A stretch of DNA of 64,000 bases. Source: Capsicum annuum (lineage: Eukaryota; Streptophyta; Magnoliopsida; Solanales; Solanaceae). The DNA lies in the NCBI RefSeq assembly GCF_002878395.1, contig NW_025861174.1:124001-188000 (forward strand), given 5' to 3'. Below, piece after piece: positions 48,638 to 60,231 of the stretch. The notes beneath the pieces are model-generated. The model worked only from the letters and a program-made list of their open reading frames with translations, searched no databases and was not told the DNA's origin. Made by a program: the position numbers and the translations under genes. Numbering within the stretch: position 1 is the first letter of the stretch; each line of letters starts with the position of its first letter.

Positions 48638-49613
48638 ACAATAGCATTAATCTCCCGCATTTATATGTGAAAATTATGCAATGTTATAAATTTAAGCCAA
48701 TGGGGTGATGCCTTAGCAATTTTTGGGCAAGAAATAGACTTAGCAGTTTTTTGGTCCAAGCTGAAAAATAGCCTCAGATGCTGCAATTGCGGTACCATGA
48801 TTGCGACCATGTGACCACGATCGCGGTAACTGAGGCTATGTCGACCAAAAGTTTTCAAACACTCAATTTGTCTAATTTTAATCCCACATTGTGTTCCTAA
48901 GCAAAAATATTCATTAAGATCAAAGAACATTGTTCCTAGGTACTCGATCATTCTCTAAGAACATGGAAAAACTAACATTGAATTCATTTGGGCATTTAAC
49001 CAAGCACTTGGTGTACACAACTATTTCTATCCAATTTAAGCAAATTTGGGTACTCAAGGCTTCCCCAATTATGTGCACACCACTACAAATAGCTAACTAC
49101 ACCACACAGGCACAATTTAATAAGGATTTAACATATAAAGAACAATTCTAGGCCTATTCATACAACATGAGTTCTAAGGCCCACATCTAAGCACAACTAC
49201 AAAAAATTTAAATAACATACTAGATTAACAATGCAGGGTGGATGCTAAACATTTTTGGGATGCCCAATATACACACATAAATGGAGAAATTTGAATAGGA
49301 ACTATGGGGGGAAATGCATAGTTAACAGGTCTTTTAACTAGTCCTGACCGCGATCACAGTCCAACTTTTGCGATTGTGACATGCGGCCACCACGATCGCG
49401 ATATCACGAGTGCTACGATCGTGGTAATTGAGGCCATTTTTGGTCCTCTAATTTCTTTTGCTCAATCCACTGCAAAAACTTTTCAAACTTTTCCTTATTC
49501 AATCTCATTCAAAACACCTTATAGCACCCCAATTTCATGGATCAATTACACACAAAAATAAAACCTACTATTCTTAATCAAAAATAAATAATAGAGCCAA
49601 TTTCATGGAATTG
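48638..49613 (-). mobile_element. Element J: internal spacer with two U3-like word clusters
   Basis: No recognisable coding. Clusters at 48775-48845 (CACGATCGCGGTAACTGAGG) and 49345-49440 (CACGATCGCGATATCACG, GATCGTGGTAATTGAGGCC) repeat the words of J's own LTR cluster at 45470-45595 and 51000-51125. Confidence 0.5.
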
Positions 49614-49650
49614 GTGGGTTGCCTCCCACTTAGTGCCTAATTTATCATTG
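49614..49650 (-). promoter_or_regulatory. Conserved OTA hairpin block, copy in element J
   Basis: Minus strand AATGATAAATTAGGCACT, then AAGTGGGAGGCAACCCACCA. Stem GTGGG/CCCAC is perfect around AGGCAA; the closing pair is G-C, not T-A as in C. The upstream part is more decayed. It follows the protease remnant at once. Confidence 0.7.
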
Positions 49651-50176
49651 CGGCATGATGCTCTTCATCTTTTCAAGTTGAATCCACAGTGGACCCCTCA
49701 TTCACCTCTTTGTCCACAACATCAATGACGAAAACCACTTGTATTTCTATAGGTTGTTTCTGGGTTTTGCAAACTCGAAAAGACGCTTTATTATTTTGGT
49801 CCCAAAATTTAATTTATCCTAAATCCATGTCCACAATCGCTCTTCTGGTTAGGAGAAAGGTCGGCCAAGGATAATAGGTAACTCATGATTGATTTCATAA
49901 TCAAGCACCACAAAATCCACCAAGAATAACAAGGTCCATTTTTACCAAAACATCAAACAAAACTCCAACCGGTATCTAGATAGATCGGTCCGCCATCAAA
50001 AGCCTCATTGTTGTTAGAGTAGGAATGCCCAAACTATGTTTTTGATAGATTGCATAGGGCATGAGATTGATTTTTTAACCAAGGTCACTTAAGGCTTTGT
50101 AAAACTTGTGTGTCCCAATAGTGCAAAGGATTGTAAAAGCCCTGGGATCCTCTTTCTTTTTTACTGTAGCACTAGT
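49651..50176 (-). pseudogene. Element J: gag-protease C-terminal remnant
   Basis: Minus strand from 50166: KALSDLG followed by a stop and INLMPYAIYQK, then TMRLLMADRSI, PVGVLFDVLVKMD, FVVLDYEINHELPIILGRPF (frameshift inside) and IQVVFVIDVVDKEVNEG at about 49690-49740. This is the Athila/Tat aspartic protease and its tail. Upstream gag is lost because the 5' LTR is joined directly at 50176. No RT follows; the conserved hairpin block comes straight after. Confidence 0.8.
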
Positions 50177-51328
50177 CATGATACAAATTCTAATTAATAA
50201 CTACATGGGTAGGATAGGTTAGGGGTTCTTGATGCGAGTTTCTCAACCAAACCTCAAGATTATCACTCATGGACCCTTTTGGATAACTTATGAATGTGGC
50301 AATCAAATTCACCAAATACCTCAATTGGGCATCCCTATTTCTAGAAAGATGCCCAAAACCAAGCCAATTCTCAATCCACCCTTATTTCTAAGATAATGAA
50401 GAGGGAATAAGCTATATCTATTTATTGTTAACTAATGCCTTATCACCCATATCCCTCTTTCAAGGATGATATAGGATTCAAATTTATACTTATATCCCTC
50501 TTTCAAGGATGATGTGAGATTGTGGAAATTTGGGGTTTTCATCCACAAATTTATTTTGGGAATTTAGGGTTTTCACCCACAAATCCTAACTTAATAAAGC
50601 AAGCATTAGTGAAACCCATCATCAATAACCCAGAATCTACACTAATAAATCACAACCCACGCATATTTTCACCCTATTTCAACATAATCCCAAGATAATT
50701 GTTTAGTTATTAATAAAGTTGAAGGAAAGGGATATACCAAAATATTCATTCAATGCATCCATGGAAATTAAAAATAGTAGTAATCCAATATCTAACTTTA
50801 ATTAAAACCAAAACTACATGAGAAATTAGCCATAGTAAGTTTCCTCAATTTGGTAGGGTTTCAAATCTTCCAAATTCAATTTTTTTTAGGAAGATACACA
50901 AAAGTGAAAGAATTTTTACTCTAAATAGGATTTGGGGTTGGTTCTATGAAATTAAAATTTTTTCCCTTGGCATAAACCCGCACGATCATGATCTCCCTAT
51001 CTTGATTACGATCGCACCTCCTGCAAAAGCGATAAGTCCTTCGCGATTGCTGGCTCTGACTATTCTTAACTAGATGCGATCGTGTTCCTCAGACCGTGAT
51101 CACGGTAACTAAGGTCAGATTCTGCTCTTACTTTACTAGATTTTTCACTTCTTTTCCCTTCTTTATCCCTTTTTAGCTCACTTAAATTATTTTCATCTCA
51201 TCACTTATATACTTGCAAAATAAGGGAATTAGTGCATTCAAATTCCAAAGTTGTCTCATTCATACCATGAAATTATAGTAGTGTGCACGCATTTAGACGT
51301 AAGTAAGAGGCAAATTTTCCACTCATGA
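50177..51328 (-). mobile_element. Element J: 5' LTR, truncated
   Basis: Collinear with 44657-45793 (ACTACATGGGTAGG.., CAAGATTATCAC.., TCAATAACC). The ~310 bases at the LTR end, the primer-binding site and most of gag are missing at the 50176 junction. Minus-strand start TCATGAGTGG at 51328. Confidence 0.7.
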
Positions 51329-51900
51329 ATATCCTCTTGGCACTAGAGGACATCTAAATAGGAAAGAAATGTGTTAATTTGGTCAGCTGATCAACAATGA
51401 CCCAAATACCATTAGAACCATAGGAGGTACGAGGCGAACCACTAATAAAATCCATGGTGGTATTGTCCCACTTCTACTCATGAATGGGCAATCTCTTATC
51501 AAGCCTCTGATGCTCTGCCTTTACTTGCTGATAACATAGGAAATAAGCTACATTGTCCTCCATATATCTCTTTATACCATTCCACCAATAGTGTTACCTC
51601 CAATCCCTATACATCTTAGTTGTACCAAGGTGAATAGAATATCTGGGGTTGAGCACCTCATGCAATATCAACTAAATCAAGCCATCAATACTCGAAACAA
51701 AAAAACAACAATCAAATGGAGAATACCCTTAGAATCTATGATAGCCCTCCTAGAATCACAACTCAGCACGTGATCCTAAATAACATAGAGTCCCTTTCCT
51801 TAAACTGACAACTTTGAATCTGCTCAAACAAAGAAGACATAGCCTCAATCCTAGAAAGGATACTCTTGGATTAAGAAATATCACGTCAAATTATTGAGTT
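51329..51900 (-). pseudogene. Element I: integrase N-terminal half
   Basis: Readable on the minus strand: LNPRYSIHLGTTKMYRDW, HYWWNGIKRYMED and AEHQRLDKRLPI (about 51480-51640), then TTMDFISGSPRTSYGSNGIW and VIVDQLTKLTHFFP up to 51360. The zinc-finger cysteine pair is damaged (YFLCYQQ). It breaks off at SSSAKRI next to element J, and the frame continues beyond J at 44341. Confidence 0.8.
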
Positions 51901-53250
51901 GGCTAAGGACTGTATGTCCCACACCAACAGCCTCTCAAAAATTGAAATAGAAGCTAAGCTACCCGTACTCAATGTTTTCCAGATTAAGGAGTATGATACC
52001 ACGTTTGCCTTTCCCAGATGGTATAGAATAGAGATATCATAATCCTTCAATAACTCCATCCATCTACGCTATCAAAATTTAAGATCACTCTGGGTCATAA
52101 GATGTTTAAGTCTATGATGATTGGTGTAGATCTCACAATGCACGCCATATAAATAATGCCTCCAAATCATAAGTGTTAAAACTATCGTTGCTAACTCTAA
52201 ATCATTAATTGGGTAGTAGCGCTCGTATAACTTTAATTTTCATAATGCGTACGCAATAACTCTACCTTACTACATCAACACACAACCCAAACCAACACTA
52301 GAAGTATCACAATATACGATGAATCTCTATCCCTCAACAGGAAGAACCAAAATAGGAGTTAAAGTGAAAATCCCTTGAGCTTCAAAAAGCTTAACTCATA
52401 CTCGTCGGACCATTTAAAACGAACCTCCTTCTGGGTCAATTAGGTCATTGGTGTTGTATAGTTGAAAAACCCTCATTGAACCATATATACTAACCGATCA
52501 AACCATTAAAACTACAAAGCTGAGATATAGGTCTGGCCCAATTGCGAATAGCCTCAATCATTGATGGGTCTACCATAGTCCTATCCTTAGACATCATATG
52601 TCCTATGAATGTCACCTACTCAATCCAGAACTCGCACTTTGAGGATTTGTCCAAAAGCCTATGATCTTATAATGTTTGGAGCACAATCCTAAAATATATC
52701 ATATGGTCCTCCCTACTCCTCGAGTACATAAAAATATCATTGATAAACACAATCACGAATGAATCAAAATAAGGTCTGAAAATGCGGCTCATTAGATCCA
52801 TAAATATAGTTGGGGTATTAATCGACCAAGAAGATATCACCAGTAACTCATAATGGACATAGAGAGTCGTGAAGGCTATCTTTCGGATGTCCTCAAGCCA
52901 AATCCTCAAGTGATGGTAATCGAACCTCAAGTCAATCTTAGAGAACATTGCTACTCCCTGAAGATGGTCAAATAAATCATCAATGGGAGGCATGGGATAC
53001 CTATTCTTGACCGTCACCTTAGTAAGTTGCTTGTAGTCAATACACATACGCAAGGAACTATCTTTCTTCTTCACGAACAAGATAAGAGAACCCCAAGGAG
53101 ACATTTTTGTCTAATAAATCCCTTTCCAGGAAGATACTGAAGCAAAGAATTTATCTCCTTAAAATCGGCAATATTCGTATGGTAAGGTGCCACAGAAATA
53201 GTTTTGGTACCCAACTCAAGATCAATAATAAACTTAATATTGTACTTAGG
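51901..53250 (-). pseudogene. Element I: reverse transcriptase and RNase H
   Basis: The RT lead-in near 53100-53250 reads IIDLELGTKTISVAPYH. The open stretch 52667-53104 has [40 protein letters not shown] and [15 protein letters not shown]; the catalytic FIDDI is FINDI, so one metal-binding aspartate is lost. RNase H follows with stops: SIIDGSTIDEAIRNW-like reading near 52540, a YILYIVILLVLVWV-like stretch, then [17 protein letters not shown] and [17 protein letters not shown] at about 52010-52170. Confidence 0.85.
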
Positions 53251-54500
53251 AGGAAGACTAGGTATATTGGTAGGAAAAGATCAAGAAAATCAAAGAAAAC
53301 ACAAAGTGCAAACCCCTCAAAGTATCACCACTACTCTAGCCTAGATGATCCCGAAGCTAGACTTCCCCCATTGGTAATCTAAAGAGTTGTATGAATAGGC
53401 CTACTAAACTGATCCTAATGCTAATAAGACTGGTGCAGAGGGTACCTACCCTGAGAACCACTACTCTAAATCGTGAGCCACTTTGGCTCCTACTAAAACA
53501 ACCCTAATAGTGTGGCCTCTTATTTCTACCCCTTAGGCCTCTCAATGTATCTCCTCAATAATCTGGGCATGATATAAAAACGTTAATAAAATATCTACCA
53601 ATGGAAATTGTGCTCTATGTATCAACTCTAAGAGAAAGTATTAATCCTGGATCAAAATACCAAATCCACTCATAATCTGTTGGCAAGATAGATGTAGCAT
53701 GCCTAGCCAACCCATATAACCACGCCTCATACTCTAAAATAGTCCTGGAACCCTCTAGTCTCAAGAACTGATCCCTCATATGGTATCAAAGGCTACGAGG
53801 AATATATTTCTCCAAGAAAACCTCAAATAACTATGTCCATGTTAATGGGGGAGATCTAGCTAGCCTAGAATAAAGATAACCTCGCTACTAATGTCGAGCT
53901 GCTAGATCCAACGGAAAGGTTGTGTAGTCGATACCACGAGTCTCAACTAAGACTAAATTATGGAGCCTATCCTCACAAGAAACTAATAACTCATAAGCAT
54001 CCTCATCAACCGCTAGAAAACCTAAGCAAAGTCAATATCAATATCCTATCCAACATTTTTGACTCCTCAACAGACATAAGATACTAGGAAACTACCAACT
54101 AAGCAACTATCAATGCTGGAGAAATGTCAACTCTAGGAGCCACAGTGATAGGTTGTGAATGTGCCTCAGTTTCACTCTGATATGTAGAATGAGCACAATC
54201 TGATGGTGCACCACTAACTAAACCCAAGAGCTATACTAATGCAGCCCTAAGCAGTGGCAAATAAATAAGCCCCGGTGAAGCCTGAGCAGACCCATGGCCC
54301 ACCACTAGTTGGGTGGAGAAATCTATAGTGTAGGAGTAGGAATAAGGTTTGGTGAAGGCTCACGTTCTTGATATCTGGTTGGGGCTGCATCTTTAGTATG
54401 TCCTTAACCTCGGGGTCATCCACGTACTCCGATAGGATCCCTATTCATGGACTCGGGGTCCTCATCTCGTGTAGTAGTCGCATGCTTCCTAGCCCTTAGC
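53251..54500 (-). pseudogene. Element I: gag, protease not seen
   Basis: Begins about 54495 (RARKHATTTRDEDPESMNRD, no ATG visible). Gag core at 53480-53960: LVSCEDRLHNLVLVETRGID, YTTFPLDLAARH, LFEVFLEKYIPRSLRYHMRD, RLEGSRTILEYEAWLYGLAR. A zinc-knuckle-like area lies near 53440-53520 in broken frames. Between it and RT (53250-53430) I find no DxG protease motif, so a short deletion is likely. Confidence 0.7.
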
Positions 54501-55514
54501 AAAAGAGTGAAACCAAATGAATCTTAGAAGCCAACTCAGACTTTCAACAAAAAATAACCAGCATAATTGCGGCATAAATGGTGGTAACTAGTACTCAGAT
54601 TTGCACCAAAAACTTAAAAAGTGTAGCATGAGTAGCAATGTCACGGGTACTCAGTAGGCATTATTAGGCAAATGAGCTAAGATCATAATATAAATATAAT
54701 AAAATGCAAGATAATTAAGTCAAGGGAAGAAGGAAAACCTTGAATAACATTCTAAATACAGAAAGTAAACAATTAGAATAATAATGTTAAATAAATTATA
54801 GCAATCACTATATAATTGGGCCCCCATAAGCCTAGAAGGTGCAATAAAGTAAATAAATCAATGCAGGCCCTTAAAGGCCCAGAGGGTACAATCAAGGAGA
54901 AGTAGTCACGGGAATTATACTAATTAACCATATCTTAAAATCATAACTGTGGATCCTTTCATACCTTAAGACATCAGACTCGAATCAGTTATATAACCAT
55001 TATAAATAGTCTCTCAATGCCGAACTTGAACCGAAACTAGAATTTACACATGAATCAAAACTAATGTCATCAATAATGTCAGAATCTAATCAATCTTAAT
55101 ATCATAAACCATTAGACTTGATTCATCATCTCTCAAGCATCAATATAGGATAAACTATCATATGCCTAAACTTCCTCAGTAACAATAATGTAATTAGAAT
55201 AATATGCAAGGCCTATTGATTCTATAAGGGACTAATAGTAATCTTGGCCAAAGGTGGGCGGAAGGATCCCACTTCTAACATCGAAAATCCATTCTAAGGC
55301 AAATTCTACACAAAATAGACCAGGGTGTCAAATCTCACTACAAGGAACAAAATAAGCCTTATTGAGTCCTAAAATAATAATTCTACCTAAAAAATGAGTA
55401 GTTAAGTCAATTACATCAAATTATGGTTCCTTAAATGGCCAAATAATTTGATTTATTCTATGAGTATCTCCAAGACCTAATTCGTAACCCAAATCTATCA
55501 TGTCACCATACTGA
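54501..55514 (-). other. Element I: 5' leader and LTR end, boundary unresolved
   Basis: No coding. The 5' LTR must end in this stretch, but the truncated 3' LTR gives no partner for comparison and no clear initiator-tRNA site was found. Confidence 0.4.
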
Positions 55515-56835
55515 TACTACAATCAAGCTTAGTATAAGAGAAAAGTAAACCTAGCCTACATGGACATCGAAGAAACCCTAGTGAAGTCCGCTAAATCAAT
55601 GATCCCTTGTTGAGAAGCTTCTGCATAATACCATGTTATAAAAACTATAGTCTACTCATTAATATGAGAACAATGGTACCCATATTGCTTTTCTATGTCT
55701 TGGGTACAAAATCAAGCCAAAATACCATATGGGGCTTGCTTTGTTAAGTCGTACTTTTGAAATCATCAACACGTCCTTCTATGCTCCAGGATCATTTATC
55801 CTCAATAATGATAAATTCTAAGCTCAAATGATACTAAATCAACCCAACAACAATCTATGGATTTGGTTCTAAGTAGAAAAATTAAACCAATAATTAAACA
55901 GAAACTTACAAGTATTTCAACAAGGGAATGATTAATTTGAGCTCACAAACACACCAAAATATCCCTAGTCTCCCAATTTTCCACACTCTCTAGGGGTTTT
56001 AGTTCTTGAGATTTGTGAGAAAATGGAGATAATCGAGTAAAAGGGGGATTTAATGACCTCTCAGATTCTTCTTAAGTGGCTACTTGACTGCTTAAGCGAT
56101 CACCTCTAAAGAGGCTAAGTACAGCATAAATAGTACTTGACTGGTCTGGTTGTTCTACTTTAGAAGACCGGATTTTGATTAAGTAGCATCCACTGTAGTG
56201 GACAGATAACCACTTAAGCGACTCAACTAGGAAAGCCTTGGTCTCTAAAGTGATCGACTAGATGATTAAGTGGCCTTTAACAAAGTGAGAAAAAGTACGC
56301 TTTAGCAGATGCACCAACTGAGTTGCATCAGCTAAAACGTGGAAAAAAAATTAGCTTTCATCGACCTATCAAAATTCATCTAAAATCTTGTGAATGCAAA
56401 CAAACTATGCTACCCAATTAAATTAGATATATACCCTTAATAGCACTATTAAAATTTCCATCCTGGGTCATTTAAAAAAAATAGGCCCCACAGCCAAGGG
56501 CCACTGTTTTACCAAATTCTAATCAATAGCTCAAATGAGTTCAAAAGTCTTGGGACCTAAACCAAAGGTCTTCCTAACCTAAAATCGATGTTCTAGAGCT
56601 AATGGGACTTCTAAAATTAAAATACAAGGCCATTAAATATAAGTGTATACATGATAGCTAATCCTTACAAATAAGGACTTCAAAATAGGAAATTGGTTCT
56701 AAAAAACAAACAAATTTCTCGATAGTTAAACGATCAGCTCCAGCAAGTCATAAATGACTTGGGGAGGCTATAGGAAAGCTCTTAATAATGAAAATTTGTA
56801 GAAATATAAAAAATAACTTGGAGAAAAGACAATGG
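55515..56835 (-). mobile_element. Element I: 5' LTR (confirmed part)
   Basis: Collinear with 42107-43380. U3 words at 56070-56340: GCTTAAGCGATCACC, CTTTAGAAGACCGG, ACCACTTAAGCGACTC. Leader TTAGGGGTTTTAG near 55992. The minus-strand LTR start is at about 56835. Confidence 0.7.
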
Positions 56836-56849
56836 TAGATAAAAGATTT

Positions 56850-57860
56850 AATGGTTCCATTGAGTCAAGAATGTCAATTTTTGTAAGGCAGTATGGATTA
56901 TTTGCCTACACATCCAAATAATTCCTAAGCATTCGGTTGGAGTCCATTTTAGAATTAGAAAATTTGATGTGTCGGGTTGTTGGTCCAATAACTTAAGCAA
57001 CCATTTGACTGCTTAAGTGGTCATTACTTTAGTGAAATTGTGTCTCTTTAGCAGTCTTAGCTATTTGGTAAAGGGTCGCTTAAGCAAACAATGTCCATTG
57101 TAGCAAAAATTGCTTTAGTGGACTAGGCACCACTTTAGAGATGTTTGCGCCACAGTGCCATATGCCTTTAGCAGTCGAGGAGCCCCTTTAGTGGCTTAAG
57201 CAGCACCTGTGATTTTTAAATACCCTTATTCACCCAAAACTCCCATCATTTTCTCGCCATTGTTTACACCATTTTATGAGCTTGAAGAAAGAAAAAAGTA
57301 GGGAATTATCCATTGAAGCTAAGCTAAGTTAGACTAACACTCCTTGGTCATTTCTCATTATTTTTCCCATTAATCTCAATCCTATTTCATGATAAATTCT
57401 TAGAAATTAGGTCCTTAAATCCTTAGACTTTAGGGGATAATTTGGGCACCTATTTATGCACTATTTGTGCTCAACTTTTAAGCATAAATTCCTTATTCTT
57501 TGCGGGACCTCGGGATAGACTCAATTTTGAATTTCTTTTACAGGCCCTACGGTCCCATTCTTGTCCCAAATTTGGGCCCGACCCTTTATAATGCAATATG
57601 GGTATCATTTTACTCCAAATGACTTATAGGTTACTATTTTGAAAGGATGACAGAATTTCAGGATCATGGAGCAAAGGCAAATAATTTATGGATGATTCAA
57701 GGACTAGCAGTTCTACATCGAGGTAGGCTTCGATGTACTCTTCTTCGCGAAATAGTGTATGATATATATTTCATGCTAGGTAAGAACAATAGGATATGAT
57801 TATGGGTAGCATACCATGAATTAGTCTAATCTAGAAGTTTGGGGATATAACGATGAATCG
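56850..57860 (+). mobile_element. Element K: I-like LTR fragment, plus strand
   Basis: A related LTR in the opposite direction: U3 cluster TTTAGCAGTC/GCTTAAGTGG (56985-57215), TATA-like TTTTTAAATACCC (57207), then ATCCTTAGACTTTAGGGG, GGGCCCGACC and TATAATGCAATATGGGTATC, which match I's LTR read backwards. No internal region remains. Confidence 0.6.
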
Positions 57861-57877
57861 ATTGTTGTGTCCTAGTT

Positions 57878-57965
57878 CACACGAAAGTGTACGTGGTCAC
57901 CCAAGTAGTAAAGTGGCCTTTAAAAGCCAAGTATCGATCCCATAAGGACTTGGTGGCTAGCAAGC
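57878..57965 (-). mobile_element. C-type LTR end, fragment
   Basis: TGTGTCCTAG..CACACGAAAGTGTACG..CAAGTAGTAAAGTGG..AGTATCGATCCCATAAGG matches the first ~90 bases of LTR C at 9197 and 13060. Cut by element M. Confidence 0.6.
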
Positions 57966-57966
57966 T

Positions 57967-60052
57967 TTCACAACCCAAACCAAGGCCTGGCCGTGATGGG
58001 TATCTCAAGTCCAACAAAGATTGAGAACCACCCCCTGAACCTAACCAAATAGAATGTTATACCCCCAATATCGGATGAATTCCAAACATATAACAAGATA
58101 CTATAATATAAGATCAAAGAATTTGAGAAATGTCTATAACCGATAATAGTAACTGATGAAACACAACCAACCAACATCACCCAAGTCTATAATAATCCAC
58201 AATGCCTTCTAACAAAACTGAAATCAATAAAGTATCGAGATATGCCCCCGATTCTGACAATGGCAAAGTTAAAGTTAATATGAACTCTTCAATTCTAGTC
58301 TATGAAGGAAAATTTATGAAATGACCAAGTCTTCTGAAGAATGAAAGCTCACAACACTATGCAGGAAAAGTAAAAGTATCCCCGGTGCTTGCATTATGTG
58401 GGAATACAACGTCTGAAGACGGTTAGTGGGTTGAGCACTAGCATATAACTCAGGTGTAGGGTATAAAATTATGCCATGATCCATATTTTCAAAGCTATTT
58501 AAGACAATACACATAATAATATATACACATAAACATGTTATGTCAGGAAAAGGAACGAGGCTTAGCATGAAGTAAAACTATTTCCTGGACTATGTAGCTC
58601 AACCATCATAAATAGGCACCCACGGGCTATATAGGTTCATCTCCTCCTACCGAAGGGGCCTCAGTATGTGTTAGCCATATGAATCAAAGGTATCAAAGAA
58701 GACCAGTGAATGCCCCAACCATATGTCAGTCCAAGATACAAATTTATTAATAGTGTGAACTATTCACATAGTTCATCAAGACCAAACCTGACGTCGACAA
58801 ACATGAGTTTCTAGTACAAGTCATCCCAGAACCACACCTTTACTACTTTACTACATAACCACCATTAAGCCCAATTTAAAGAAAGTTTCACATAACCCAT
58901 TTATTAACCAAAGAACCAACTGTTAAGGCATATCATGGGCATCGGCATACCCTTACACTTCCAAGATTATTTCTATGCCATAACAATCACATTAACTTGG
59001 GGAAATACTTGACCCCCTTTGTTCATTAAATTAAATCATAGCCCACAAGGCTTTCAAAATTCACGTTCATTGTTTAATCATTAATGCAATGCAATAACAT
59101 AGGTGAGTAAAACTAATTGGCAATTTCACATTCCAAAACCATTTACAAAATTGGTTTAAGAGGACACAATTATTCAAAACCAATTCTAATTTCAAAATAC
59201 CAATTTTGGGGAAAACCATGATCGCTTAGTTTATTGACCATTCCCATGCACCCCATAAGTTCAAAACCACCAATAAAGCATAAACAATGCATAAAAAGAT
59301 CATGGGAAAACAATTTAAAGATCAACCATATGAAACCCACATTTAAAATCATCCAATTAAACCATTTAAATATATGTTTTACATAAAGTAAAAATTGGGG
59401 AAGAGTAACATGCCTGAAATATCAGGAATTATGGACAAAATTTTCCTTTGAGAGCTCTAATTGATGAACTTCTTAGAAACACTAAGTATCTTGATTAAGA
59501 GAATTTAGAGAGTTTGAGAGTGTTTTTCACTGTGTAATAAAAGAGAAATAATCCCTTAAAGTGCTTTATGGTCGTGTGGTTCAAGTAAGGGAAAAAGGGA
59601 ATTGACCAGAATGCCCATAATGATAAGACTGAAAAAATCACCTCTAGTCATTACGAGTGCCATTATGACTCATAGGGTCACCTATGACTGTTATCATCCA
59701 TTCATAGGCTGAAAAGTGTCAAGGATCACCAACACTAACTTGGATACGAGTAGTACTATATGACTCAAACTTAGTCATTGTGACTCATATAGTCCAGTCG
59801 TTGTCAAAGCAAAAACAATTGGGCATCACACCAGTTAGACTACAAAAAACACCATACAACTCATTATGATACCCTATGACTCATAGGGTCTAAGTCGTAG
59901 TCGGGACAGAAACTCAAGGCCAACATATTGGCCAGGCTACGATTGGGTCCATAAGACCCGTCAAGATTCCTTATGACTCGTAAGGGATGTCATAGTTAGT
60001 CTGAGTAGTGAGGGTAAAATTTTAGAAATTACCTAAAATCTAGGGTCTTACA
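57967..60052 (-). mobile_element. Element M: 3' LTR
   Basis: Left end TCACAACCCAAACC, right end at 60052 with minus-strand start TGTAAGACCCTAGATTTTAG. U3 words CCCTATGACTCATAGGGTC and TTATGACTCGTAAGGG at 59635-60005. About 2.09 kb. Confidence 0.7.
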
Positions 60053-60067
60053 TCCCCCCCTTCCTTA
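60053..60067 (-). other. Element M: polypurine tract
   Basis: Minus strand AAGGAAGGGGGGGATG directly before the LTR start. Confidence 0.65.
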
Positions 60068-60231
60068 GGATTATTCATCCTCGAATAATGAGTCAAGGCA
60101 TTTATTAGCATGATTTGACTCCAAACACAACAACACTTACCTTTAACAAAGGCAAAAAACAAAGATATCAAGGAATTCACAATTTCCTTTAACAAAGTCA
60201 GAAAATAATGATCCTACAAAATACACATACC
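60068..60231 (-). other. Element M: 3' untranslated region
   Basis: Short AT-rich stretch between polypurine tract and pol stop codon; begins ATTATTCATCCTCGAATAAT like the equivalent segment of E. Confidence 0.5.

Noticed and set aside
53107..53382. 91-codon plus-strand open frame
   Set aside because: It lies antisense to the RT lead-in of element I and is rich in Lys, Arg and Ser with no domain; a shadow of the minus-strand coding sequence.
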